Of a stretch of 64,000 bases of DNA, positions 1 to 8,833 are shown piece after piece. The notes under the pieces were generated by a model, which did not search any database, was not told the origin of the DNA, and saw nothing but the letters and a program-made list of their open reading frames with translations. The stretch covers positions 140,428-204,427 of the forward strand of contig NZ_VTUZ01000015.1 of the NCBI RefSeq assembly GCF_008369935.1, written 5' to 3'. Position 1 is the first letter of the stretch. The number at the start of each line of letters is the position of its first letter. The translations under genes were made by a program, and so were the position numbers. Source of the stretch: Paraburkholderia panacisoli. Its GTDB lineage: Bacteria; Pseudomonadota; Gammaproteobacteria; Burkholderiales; Burkholderiaceae.

Positions 1-490
1 TGGCGAACAGCGCGCTGAACACCCCCGTGCCGCGCATCGTCTCGTGCGTCGCGCAATGGGCGATCAGCGTTTGCGACGATTTCGGCGCCGGCAATTCACT
101 CTCCAGCACGAGCCCGCGCAATAGCATCCGAACCGTGCGGGGCAAGCCGAAGAACAGCAACAGCATCAACGCGACATGTGGATCGTCGAACCAAGTCTCG
201 CGGCCGTCGTGCACCGCGAGCACCGCCGCCACCTGATCGACGCCAGTAACGGCAACCGGGTGACGCCGGTACGAGAAGCGCCCGAATTTCGACGCGAACG
301 CAAACGCGAGAAACTCGATGCACAAGTCAGCGGTTTCGCCGAGAAAGAAACCGAACTCCCGCACGCCCGATGCGAAAATCAGCGGCGCGCAAGCCTCGGC
401 ATCTTCCGCTCTCGCGGGGCGAAAGCGCAACTCGCCCCATTCGGGGTCGCGATGAAGCGCTTCGGCGCGCACGGGTTCGACGGCGTACAT
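1..490 (-). CDS. GNAT-family acyltransferase, partial (runs off left edge)
   Basis: The ATG at 490 opens a frame that stays open to the window edge, about 163 codons. The product is clearly paralogous to the GNAT protein at 9976-10698: both share a motif of the form REF-x-x-FLG near residue 50 and the block LLRGLVLESELP. It follows a broken AONS gene (stop at 519) just as the intact GNAT follows the intact AONS, so the two loci are a duplicated gene pair. By family it should move an acyl group from a thioester to an amine, but its substrate is not evident. The C-terminal end lies outside the window, so intactness cannot be judged. Confidence 0.75.
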   Translation of the reverse strand, partial: MYAVEPVRAEALHRDPEWGELRFRPARAEDAEACAPLIFASGVREFGFFLGETADLCIEFLAFAFASKFGRFSYRRHPVAVTGVDQVAAVLAVHDGRETWFDDPHVALMLLLFFGLPRTVRMLLRGLVLESELPAPKSSQTLIAHCATHETMRGTGVFSALFA

Positions 491-518
491 GACAGGAAGT
501 CTTCTCTTTGCTTTCTCG

Positions 519-1492
519 TTAGCGCGGCAGTCGTTTGAGCGCCGCAATGGTTCGGCTGATCTGCTCGGGCTCGTGCGTCGAGCAGATGAAAAACCGCAGA
601 CGCGCCGCCTTCTCTTCGACCGCCGGATAGAAAATCGGCTGCACGTTGATGCCGTCCGCGAACATCGCGTTGGCCCATTGCGCCGCCTTCAGCGTGCTGC
701 CGGTGATGATCGGCACGACCGCGTAGCCCGCGCTCTTGCCGGTATCGAGGCCCGCCGCGCGCGCTTCGTCGAGAAACTGTTTGCCGCGAGCGCGCAGCAG
801 CGCCACCCGTTCGGGCTCGGCGATCAGGCGTTCGAGCGCGGCCAGCGACGCCGCCGCGAGTGCCGGCGCGAGGCCGACGCTATACAGGAAGCCCGGCGCG
901 AGGTGCCGCAGAATATCGATCAACGCCCGCGACCCGGCGATAAAACCGCCGCAACCGGCCAGCGTCTTGCTGAGCGTACCCATCCAGATATCGACATCCC
1001 CGCTCGCAACACCGCAATGCTCGCGAACGCCCTTGCCCCGCTCACCCAGCACGCCCAGCGAATGCGCTTCGTCGACCATCAGAAACGCCGCGTGGCGGCG
1101 CTTGATGTCGACGAACTGCGCGAGATCGGGAATATCGCCATCCATGCTGTACAAGCCTTCGATCGCGATCAGCACCCGCCGGTAGTCGTGCCGCACGCGC
1201 GCGAGCAGCGCGTCGAGCGCCTGCCAGTCGTTGTGCGCGAAACTCAGGCGCTTCGCGCCGCTCAACTGCGCGCCCTGTACGATGCTGTTGTGCGCGAGCG
1301 AGTCGTGCACGATCAGGCCGCCAGAACCGCATAGAGAGCCGATCACGATCACGTTGGTCCCGTGGCCGCTGACGAACACGACGCAATCGTGGACCTCATA
1401 GAACAACGCGAGCGCCATTTCGAGTTCACGCTGCACCGACGCTCTCCCGCGACCATGCGGTTCGCCGACGCCGACGTGCCGTAGCGGTCGAT
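519..1492 (-). pseudogene. 5'-truncated, frameshifted AONS (BioF-like) synthase copy
   Basis: This is a second copy of the PLP-dependent alpha-oxoamine synthase at 10701-12023. The C-terminal three quarters align well, including the GH-x-TNV block, DEAH-S-LG and the PLP-lysine block LSKTLAGCGG. About 110 N-terminal residues are missing. The segment matching residues IDRYGTSAS of the intact copy (up to about 1492) is in a different frame from the rest, which implies a one-base loss near 1435-1450. Sequence upstream of 1492 is unrelated. It cannot encode a normal enzyme, although the reading frame remains open into the foreign upstream DNA. Confidence 0.8.
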
Positions 1493-2839
1493 CGAGACGG
1501 AGTTGGGCATAGCGCGGGTAGTGCGTCAAGGTTCCCGCGACCAGTTCGTTCTGCTGCAAACGACGCTTCAGTTCGAGCGCGATTGTCAGAGGCGGCTCGA
1601 CGTCTAGTCGTTGTCGCCGCTCCTGCTGTTCAGGGTGAAGCTTCGAAAGACGCTTGTTTTTTGGCGTCTTTCGATGCCTTACGTGAGAAAAATCGGGTCT
1701 TTTGCCATTGATCCCACAAATTCAGATGATCACGATTTTCAAACGCAAAAGACTGTGATAGTGTTGCTCCAAGTTCCGCGTCTCTGACGCAACGGCTCGG
1801 CATGGTATCCATGCCAATTGCTTGACTGGCACCCTGCAACAGTGACGACTTCGGTCGAGCTCCCTTGCACTGCCGGAAGAGCCTTTTTAAGAACGCCTCG
1901 GGCACGGCTCTTGTAGTCGGTCCAGCGAAAATAGCTTCTACGCGTCTCTGACGCATCGATGAACGCCCCGGGCACGGCTCTCGTAGTCCGCCCAGCGAAA
2001 ACCACCTTTCTGGCTGCAGCTCGCAGCACACCACCATGACAAAGCACGCGGCCTAAACTGCCCGTCTTCTCCCTGCTTGCGCTGTCAACGAGCGCGGATT
2101 TCTCAAGCGCCGTCGACGCATCGACCCCGCCCGCGTCCATCTGGACGACTCCGGGCTGAGTCGACATCCATCGCACGCTCCTCTGATGCAGAGGCCGCCC
2201 CGAATGACTCGCCATCTGAGCGTGGCACAGCACTGTTTTGTGTGGTTTATCCAAGCAATTGAGCTGGTTCCCGGTGCAGCCGGGGTCACCAGCAAGCTTC
2301 GATTGTCCGCCTGCGGATAATCGTACGCTTCCTTTGCATCTTTGAGACGCTCGAGCCGCTCGAGCCCATAGATCGTTTCGGTCTGCGACGCGCCGCAATG
2401 GCGCATATCGATCATTTCCCACACCCTCAAGCGCGATCTCGACGTGACTTGCTCACCCGAATTTCCGCCCACATCGCGCTCGCCCTCACGCGAGCCGTCA
2501 TCGCCCACGTGCTGCATGCACACGAATGCGGTTGGACATCGAATGCGTCGCCTGGCGACGCACGGTGTTCGTCCCGCCCCGGGCTCTCACTTCCAAGCGC
2601 GCAGACCTTTCCGCCGGTGTCAACCGGGGACCCTCAGCTAAACCGCCTCTGCCCAATTTCTTGCACTTCCGAATCACACAGCAGATCAACGTCGCGCCCT
2701 CGTTGATCCCGCTCAATCAAGTGTCCTTATGGGACACGTCGCCATCGCAGCCGATGGCAACAGGGTGCCCTCATTCGCGTCCCGCCCGCGCTTGAGGCTC
2801 AGGTAGAGGCGGAACAACCTGTCACAGGAAAGGAACCGT
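1493..2839. other. Rearranged region without a recognisable gene
   Basis: This 1.35 kb stretch lies between the truncated AONS copy and the tyrosine recombinase. Several overlapping open frames exist on both strands, but none shows a family I recognise or clearly coding composition. On the minus strand the frame of the AONS remnant stays open up to about 1725 and reads as a basic, protein-like stretch rich in K, R and Q that I cannot identify. A pair of imperfect direct repeats lies inside (1891-2001). The region looks like a recombination scar or decayed insertion. Confidence 0.5.
1891..2001. repeat. Imperfect direct repeat, 70-bp period
   Basis: A segment of about 40 bp beginning GAACGCCTCGGGCACGGCTC at 1891 recurs with a few differences at 1961 (GAACGCCCCGGGCACGGCTC), and both copies end in CAGCGAAAA. 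The short palindrome-like word GCGTCTCTGACGC occurs at 1778-1790 and again at 1942-1954, just before the second copy. The origin is unknown; a decayed mobile-element end or recombinase-related sites are possible. Confidence 0.6.
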
Positions 2840-3928
2840 ATGGGACGAAGATCAAGAGGCGTCAACCATGCCGCACAGATGAGCCTCAAAGCAGGCGGAA
2901 GCAAAGACTCACAGAAGCACCGTCGCTTACATTGGAGCGAGTTTTCGCGTTTCGCAGCCCGGATTGGTCACACGCTGGAAACAGTCAATGAAGCGGAAGA
3001 CTGGATGCTCGAGTTCTTTGTCTGGTTCCTCGTTGCGGGGGCGATGAAACCTGGCACGCTCGCGAACTATCGGGCGTCGCTCTCAGTGATACAGGCGACT
3101 GCCGGACAGGATATGTCCGGCTCAACCAGCAGCCGGGACCTCCAGCTTGAGCGACGGGACCGACATGGCAGGCATCGTGCGCGCACGCAGCAGGAATTCA
3201 ACGACTTGCTCGCCGCGGCCCAAGCGTTGGATAACAGTGTCGTGCACGTGATTCGACTGATGCGTTGGCTTGGACTTCGCATGCGCGAAGCACTCATGTG
3301 CGGCAAGTCACTGGAAACCTGGCGAGATCTGATCTTGCAGGGCGATCTTCGCCTGCCTATCGAGCGGGGCGCCAAGAACGGGCGTCCCCGTCGCACCGAA
3401 GTGCTTGCGGATCACGTCGACGAAACGCTCGAGGCCATCAACGCAGCGTTGGCGTTCTGCCGCGACCGCGATTTTGAGCTGGTGAGCGGCTGCCATGACG
3501 ATCTAAAAAGCGCCAAATCCCGCCTCAAGTTACGCTTTGATCAACTGCCAATGCGCCGGGAGCTTGCTAGTCACAGCCTGAGATTCACGTACGCTGTCGA
3601 CTTTGCGAACGCCGCACTGGATCGAGGCATACCGCCTGTCGATGTACTGACTCAACTATCCGACCGCCTTGGACACGGCCCGTCGCGGGTAAAGATGATT
3701 CTTGAGGTCTACTGCTGGCAGATTCGCCACCGGTTCCCCGAAAAAATTCAGCTGCCGAGCGACTTCGTTCCCAGACAGCGAACGAGGAATCTGCAGACGT
3801 CGGCAACAGGTCGTCCAGACGATCAACCTCAAGACAACGGCGCCGCTTCCAGACGACCAGGGCGGGCGCGCGGACCGCGCTTCCAAATCAACCATGGAGG
3901 GAAAGGAATCAAGCATAAATCAAATTAA
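2840..3928 (+). CDS. Tyrosine recombinase / phage-type integrase
   Basis: This 362-residue protein has the tyrosine recombinase catalytic signature in order: Arg147 in the block LGLRMREAL, His245 and Arg248 in SHSLRFTYA, His279 in RLGHG and the candidate nucleophile Tyr291 in EVYCW. The N-terminal 110 residues form a core-binding-like part. A basic tail of about 50 residues follows the catalytic domain. Enzymes of this family cut and rejoin DNA at attachment sites. It lies at the left side of the insert that separates the two AONS/GNAT copies and is a plausible agent of that insertion. No matching attachment repeats were found by eye. The ATG at 2840 has only a modest upstream purine stretch (AGGAAAGGAA). 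Confidence 0.8.
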   Translation: MGRRSRGVNHAAQMSLKAGGSKDSQKHRRLHWSEFSRFAARIGHTLETVNEAEDWMLEFFVWFLVAGAMKPGTLANYRASLSVIQATAGQDMSGSTSSRDLQLERRDRHGRHRARTQQEFNDLLAAAQALDNSVVHVIRLMRWLGLRMREALMCGKSLETWRDLILQGDLRLPIERGAKNGRPRRTEVLADHVDETLEAINAALAFCRDRDFELVSGCHDDLKSAKSRLKLRFDQLPMRRELASHSLRFTYAVDFANAALDRGIPPVDVLTQLSDRLGHGPSRVKMILEVYCWQIRHRFPEKIQLPSDFVPRQRTRNLQTSATGRPDDQPQDNGAASRRPGRARGPRFQINHGGKGIKHKSN

Positions 3929-3969
3929 TATGTATTCCAAATTAAACAACGAACGCAACCTGAACATCT

Positions 3970-4455
3970 ATGAAAGAGCAAGACAACGTGCTTGAATCAC
4001 CACTCACCGGGGACGCTCGCGCCACGCTTAATCGGTACAGCAGCAAAAAGGCCGTCGAAACGCTGCTGCCACTATGGTTGCAGTTTGAAGACTTCCTGCG
4101 CTCGCACAGTCTGTCGCCAGCTTCCATCCTCGATATTCCGGAGGATACGCTTCGTGCGTACGCGAGCTATCTCGACCACCGGGACTGCCATGTCGATGAC
4201 GCGCTGGTCGCGCTTAGCGCGGTCCTTCTTGTCTGCCTGCACGCGGGTTACAACGGCAAGATATTGCGCTCCGTTGTGATCCCGCGCATTCGTCGACCCG
4301 TCGAGAACCGACTGTGGGCCGCATTTCGCTTGCGAACCTACCAGCCGCTCGAATCTTCGAAAATCGCCCGGAGTCGCAGACGCCTGGCCAAGCGCGAAGC
4401 GTGCGCGCAGGACAATGGTCGCGCCGACACGCCCTCATGTACGCAACGTCCTTAA
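3970..4455 (+). CDS. Hypothetical protein, integrase core-binding-like
   Basis: This 161-residue protein starts 41 bp after the recombinase stop. Residues 20-110 are helical and resemble the SAM-like DNA-binding domain that precedes the catalytic domain in tyrosine recombinases (block TLRAYASYLDHR). No catalytic domain follows. The last 40 residues are basic and low in hydrophobicity and may be read past a former frameshift. It could be an accessory protein of the recombinase or the N-terminal remnant of a second one. The family assignment rests on general appearance only. Confidence 0.4.
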   Translation: MKEQDNVLESPLTGDARATLNRYSSKKAVETLLPLWLQFEDFLRSHSLSPASILDIPEDTLRAYASYLDHRDCHVDDALVALSAVLLVCLHAGYNGKILRSVVIPRIRRPVENRLWAAFRLRTYQPLESSKIARSRRRLAKREACAQDNGRADTPSCTQRP

Positions 4456-4496
4456 CGCTTTTCATCGCTCCATCTACATCTATCGAAGGAACAACC

Positions 4497-5300
4497 ATGA
4501 CTCATCTGATTGTGGCTCACTTTCAAAGCTCGAACAGTGCCGCGCAAACTTCGGCAGCGCAAATTCTTCACGCACGGACAGGAGGCTTGCTCCTGAATCC
4601 GAGCCTGCTCGATGCGACCAGCGAGCAAGTGAGCAACGGAAATTTGACGGACATTGAAAATGAACTTCAGGATCATTACTGCACCTTGATGACTTCCCGG
4701 CGCGGGGGAATTATCGATGTGTCACCTGAATATCGGAAGGCAACGGTCGCATTCATCCAGGCGAGGCGCACTGTTCTCACCGAACTGAAAACGATCATTA
4801 TCTCGACGTCTCCGGACGCAGCGTCACAGCAGGCTACCGTAGAAACGCTTGGCGCTATTTGTGCAGCGGGCGTGGCGCCATCCTGCATCCGGATCCTATG
4901 TACCGACGCCCCAGCAAACACCGCCATCGAGGATGGCTACCGAGTAGTCGCTGACTATGCACGCGAAGCAAGCATCGCGGTGTCGCCGGAGGCTACGCTT
5001 CCTGTATCAATATCTTTTGCGAAGGCGCAGCAATTCAAGATGCCGATCGCCGCTGTCCTGAACCGCGCAGTCGACTTCGAAACAGAACTGACTGCAGCGC
5101 GGCTCAACGGTGCGCCGGAGAAAATCATGCACGCGCTAGCCCACAAGGTGATCGCGCAGCGCGAACTTCTGGATGCGGTTGATACGTTCAAACGCGTAGC
5201 CGACGCACTCGGAATACCAACCATCTCGCAGGACGAGTGGCGTGCCGAATTGGCCCCGGCCACGAACCGGAAGCGGACGAAGACGACAACGCTCGATTAA
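4497..5300 (+). CDS. StbB-like plasmid-stability protein lacking a P-loop
   Basis: This 267-residue protein has its start fixed by GAAGGA six bases upstream of the ATG at 4497. The middle resembles ParA/StbB-like plasmid maintenance proteins: a strand followed by the block STSPDAASQQATVETL, then alternating strands and helices ending in a helical C-terminus. The N-terminus has the hydrophobic first strand (THLIVAHFQS) but lacks the Walker A glycine-lysine motif, so nucleotide hydrolysis is doubtful. The tail is basic (residues NRKRTK). The neighbours, a recombinase and unknown small genes, fit a plasmid- or ICE-derived insert. The StbB link is an inference from overall pattern. Confidence 0.45.
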   Translation: MTHLIVAHFQSSNSAAQTSAAQILHARTGGLLLNPSLLDATSEQVSNGNLTDIENELQDHYCTLMTSRRGGIIDVSPEYRKATVAFIQARRTVLTELKTIIISTSPDAASQQATVETLGAICAAGVAPSCIRILCTDAPANTAIEDGYRVVADYAREASIAVSPEATLPVSISFAKAQQFKMPIAAVLNRAVDFETELTAARLNGAPEKIMHALAHKVIAQRELLDAVDTFKRVADALGIPTISQDEWRAELAPATNRKRTKTTTLD

Positions 5301-5516
5301 GGGATCTCAATCAAGACGGACCGACGGCCCACTTCCACTCACGGCCTGTTGGTCCGCGCAGCCGATTGGCTTTTGGTCGCCGAAGACTGCGTACCTACGC
5401 CATTCGAGACATGAGAGCACTACCATCGCTCCCATATTGGCATTGCGCTGCCGGCGTCCGTGCAGTTGAATGAGCCTGGCTCTCACATCGTTCCGTTGAA
5501 CTATAGGGATATTGCA

Positions 5517-6206
5517 ATGAATAAGTTCCATCAAATGACGTCAGAGATTGAACGAAAGGCCCTTGTAGAATCTGTCGCTCGCGCTCTCAGTCTTCGCTGC
5601 GAGCCGTTGCCACCACTCCTCACCGACGCCATCGCTCTGAACAGCGCACTAGCGCGCGCGGCGCGGCGCATTAACTATGAAACGCATATGTATCGGTGGG
5701 CGACTAGGGCCGACTCCCTGCGCATGTCGTCCGCATACATGCGTCGACACGCGAAGTTAAAGAGTGCCGCCGTTTGGCATCGAGCTACCTCGTGGGGAAG
5801 CTTGGCTTTGAAGTTGATGCGGCCCCTCGCTCCTAACGACGTTGATGACGGAAACTGCGACGCAATTTCGCTCGAGTTCCTGCTCAATGCCATCGCTGAG
5901 GATCCGCTAATCCTAAGCACTCGCCGCGATGGCCCGTTCCCGCACCTACCAATCGACATTCTGCTTACGGAACGAATCGATGAATTCTTTAAAGAATACA
6001 GTGGTCCAGGCGTGGTGCATCCGTTTGAGGGCCGCCACTTCGTTCAGGGATGCGTTCTCAATATATATTGCGACGCAAGCAACGCCGCAGAGCGAGCGGG
6101 CGTTGCCAGCGCGCTCTCCCGAATCATGAGCGCGGAACTCGATGCGGAAATCGTGTCGCTGGTGCAGGAGGCGCGTCACACTCATGAAACGACGCGACCC
6201 CATTGA
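5517..6206 (+). CDS. Hypothetical protein
   Basis: This is a 229-residue protein of unrecognised family. The start at 5517 (residues MNKFHQMTSE) is preceded by a weak AGGGAT stretch; an in-frame ATG at 5460 would add 19 residues. The sequence is mostly helical, with a helix-rich N-terminal half and a C-terminal half containing the acidic helix SAELDAEIVSLVQEA. There is no signal peptide or membrane segment. It follows the StbB-like gene by 216 bp on the same strand and is probably part of the same mobile insert. Confidence 0.5.
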   Translation: MNKFHQMTSEIERKALVESVARALSLRCEPLPPLLTDAIALNSALARAARRINYETHMYRWATRADSLRMSSAYMRRHAKLKSAAVWHRATSWGSLALKLMRPLAPNDVDDGNCDAISLEFLLNAIAEDPLILSTRRDGPFPHLPIDILLTERIDEFFKEYSGPGVVHPFEGRHFVQGCVLNIYCDASNAAERAGVASALSRIMSAELDAEIVSLVQEARHTHETTRPH

Positions 6207-6978
6207 CCACGTTAGCTGGGAATTCCGCGGACGCGCCTGGCACCTAAAAGCACGGCTGCGCTAAGAAGCGCCGTTTTGGTGAACGGTACCCGCCGGGGCT
6301 CGGCGGGTACCTCGCTCTGAATTGATACACCCATTCGACCTTCGTCCAACCCAGCGGCGTGGTTTCTCGCAAGGTGGCGTGACACCGCACGCTAATTTCG
6401 CGATGACCACAGGCCATCTGATTGAACGAACTGCCTTTCTTTTGGCCCCACAGAGTGACTTTTGATGTCGCGCCGAATCTGACCGGCATTTTCTACCCCT
6501 CGCCAATGCACAGTCGACGGGAATTTCACGGCATTGAAAGTTTTCAATCGCTATTCTCCGTCGCCCCATCAGAACATTTGCATCCAGTTTTGCTCAATAC
6601 ACGTGATCGCCCCGTCCTGCACACGATTTGCCCAATGCGCGTTGCCCCGAAAGCGCTCATCGGTCCTTGCCTCGTTCCGGATGTGCGTATGTTTGTTCGG
6701 ATGGACCCGACCGTCGAGTTCGGTCTTTTTTCGTAGCTCGAAGGACTTGAGACTGTCGCAGGCGGGTAGCGTCGTAAAGATTGCGGAATGGGCCGCTCCC
6801 TGCAGATGCGCATTTGAAGCAGGTTGCGATTGCGACGCCGGCATTGCGGGAATGTGTGGCGGCACCGGCTCGGTGAGGTTGGCGCCGCCGTTTGCCTCAA
6901 TGATCGGAACGTTTTAGGTTCGTCGACAGTACGTCGTAGCCGCCAATCGATTCAAGCACAACTGCAGCCAGTCCAGGT
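6207..6978. other. Intergenic, no convincing gene
   Basis: About 770 bp. Short open frames occur on both strands, the longest being 127 codons at 6534-6917 on the plus strand and 98 codons at 6569-6865 on the minus strand. They overlap each other, lack clear ribosome-binding sites and match nothing I know. No tRNA, terminator or repeat array was seen. Confidence 0.5.
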
Positions 6979-7449
6979 TCACATGGGACCCCGGCCCTCA
7001 TATGTAACAAGGCGCAACGCTAACGTAACGTCCTCTTGCGTGATGGTGCTCGATCCATCACGCAAATACCTTAGCGCTGCAAGATCGAAGATTCGCTTTA
7101 GCACGGCATCCGTTTCCGCAAGGAAATGATCCTGCAACGCGCGTGCGGTAAAGTCCGCGGTGTGGCGGGATACCAAAAAGACATCGCCCGCCATTGCCCT
7201 TAGCTGCGTACGGACATAGGAAGCCAGCCAGTTGTCGGGTTCGTCGACGCATCCCACCATGCAACGTCGGCAATGGAAGCCACGCACTGCCCCCTTGATC
7301 TCTCTATCTTCTGTGGATTGGGCAATCGCGTGTTTGACGGTACACCGCCCTTCGAGTGGCCCACGCGCAAGCATCTCAAAAATGCATTCACAGTCAGTAC
7401 ACACGAGATTGTCGCCGCGCTGGCATCGAGGCGTTTCATCAAACGTCAT
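6979..7449 (-). CDS. Hypothetical cysteine-rich protein
   Basis: This 156-residue protein starts at an ATG preceded by GGAGAA at suitable spacing; the upstream extension in the same frame lacks such a site. The N-terminal 70 residues carry cysteines in zinc-ligand-like spacing, in the blocks CQRG and CTDCEC and in CRRCMVGC. The C-terminal half is helical (residues about 90-150) and ends in a helix rich in leucine and arginine. A small zinc-binding regulatory or nucleic-acid-binding protein is possible. I do not recognise the family. It lies on the opposite strand to the recombinase-side genes. Confidence 0.55.
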   Translation of the reverse strand: MTFDETPRCQRGDNLVCTDCECIFEMLARGPLEGRCTVKHAIAQSTEDREIKGAVRGFHCRRCMVGCVDEPDNWLASYVRTQLRAMAGDVFLVSRHTADFTARALQDHFLAETDAVLKRIFDLAALRYLRDGSSTITQEDVTLALRLVTYEGRGPM

Positions 7450-7698
7450 CTGAATTCTCCTGATTAACGAGGTTAGCGATCGCCTCGTTCCGGAGGACAT
7501 TCGCTAACCCAGTATTTACCCAAAATCGCAAAGTCAAGCCTGCGCCGGACAACGTCATCAGGGTACATGGAGGCAAAAATTTGCAGGAGTTCGAATGATC
7601 TCGACGCCAGCGAAGTGAGCCGCCCGCGGTTTGGTGGAAGCTCCAATTCTGCGTCAGGTGGCCTGCGAGACGCACGCAGAGGCTGAACGTGGGTGGGC
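7450..7698. other. Intergenic; possible gene fragment
   Basis: Between the cysteine-rich gene and the manC remnant, the minus strand holds about 75 open codons ending at 7473 and containing the stretch SRSFELLQIFASMYPDDVVR. This looks like genuine protein sequence but has no start of its own. It may be the tail of another decayed gene. I cannot name it. Confidence 0.3.
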
Positions 7699-8164
7699 TT
7701 ACACCTTCGCCAAACGCCCGTACGTGTCTTCGAAACGAACAATATCGTCCTCGCCAAGATAGGCGCCCGACTGTACTTCGATCAACTCTAGCGGAATCTT
7801 GCCTGGGTTCAGCAACCGATGTGTAATTTCAGCGGGATCTACGTCGATTGATTCTCGGTGAAGATGATTTCCTTGTCACCCTTTGTGACAAGTGCGGTGC
7901 CCTTCACGACGATCCGAAGTTCAGCGCGATGATGGTGCAGCTGCAAGCTCAGTTGCGCACCTGGGCTACCGACGATACGTTTGACCTGGAAGCGATCGCC
8001 GCTGTCGATGCCTTCATACGAACCCCACGGTCGCACCACACGACGATGTGTCGGATTCGTGGCGGCCCATTTCATTCAATTGGGTAACGATCTTCCTCAC
8101 GTCCTGCGTCTGGTCGCGATGCTCGACGAGCACGGCATCTGCAGTTTCAACGATAACGACGGTT
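7699..8164 (-). pseudogene. 3' remnant of manC (GDP-mannose pyrophosphorylase / phosphomannose isomerase)
   Basis: The fragment corresponds to the last 150 or so residues of the ManC protein encoded at 43455-44882. Three pieces lie in different frames. The first is VVIVETADAVL near 8160. The second is the cupin block RFQVKRI followed by QLHHHRAE around 7900-8050. The third is the terminal block YLGEDDIVRFED at 7700-7800. A frame break of two bases lies near 8055, an in-frame TAG replaces the tyrosine after ENQST near 7839, and a further frame change follows. It is a dead copy left by rearrangement of the capsule locus. Confidence 0.85.
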
Positions 8165-8181
8165 AAAGGTTGCCATTAGCG

Positions 8182-8529
8182 ATGGCTGAACTTCGTAACC
8201 TCAAGGGCCAGCTACAACGCTGGATCAAGAACAAGGCACGCCTAGACGAACTGGAAGTACCGTTACCCATCGGGCTTGTGTACCACCCGAACGGCTCAGT
8301 CGTGCTCGATCCTGATCAACAGGTCCGGGGCGCGCTACAGTTGCTCTTCGACGCATTTCGGCAAGCTGCCTTAACTACCGCCACGGTCAGGCGATTTCAC
8401 CAGGAGGGTTGGCCGTTTCCGAGTTGCATCCGCCAGGGGATTGGCAAGGGAGATCTGACTTGGGGGACATTGAAGCAACGTCGCATCATTCAGATACGGC
8501 ACAACCCCCGTTGTGCGGGTGCCTTGTTG
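8182..8529 (+). pseudogene. Remnant of a large serine recombinase (middle domain)
   Basis: About 115 codons match the zinc-ribbon-preceding recombinase domain of large serine recombinases: the blocks LPIGLVYHPNG, VVLDPDQQV, a helix with TTATVRRFHQEG, then LTWGTL and QIRHNPRCAGAL. The catalytic resolvase domain upstream and the C-terminal part downstream are absent, and the sequence after 8529 no longer resembles the family. It abuts the manC remnant on the opposite strand, so the join at about 8165-8182 is a recombination boundary. Confidence 0.7.
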
Positions 8530-8833
8530 AACCCGCCGCATTGCGTGGCCGGCCGCGACAGCGGCATAGACGATGACGATCAATATCGTCGATACATTGG
8601 TGCAGAAGTATTTTCGCGACAGCTTCAATCGCATTCGTGAGATCGCGGAACGAAAACTTCGCGCACCTTTTTCATCCTGCTTGCGACTCGTCCCCACTGA
8701 CTTCGGGCAACGTCGACAGGTCCATCGTCACATCGGCTTAGTCATGCTTGTGGCAGTTGCAAAAGCGGTCACACAAAAATCGGATTATGGCTCGAACGCG
8801 TGCTTGCATACGAAGGCGTCCACGGCCGCCAAA

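Noticed and set aside
2053..2523. 156-codon minus-strand frame in the rearranged region
   Set aside because: It overlaps another frame of similar length and the direct repeats, and no family is recognised. It could be a remnant but cannot be supported as a gene.
6534..6917. Possible small gene on either strand
   Set aside because: Competing frames on both strands, no ribosome-binding site and no recognisable motif.
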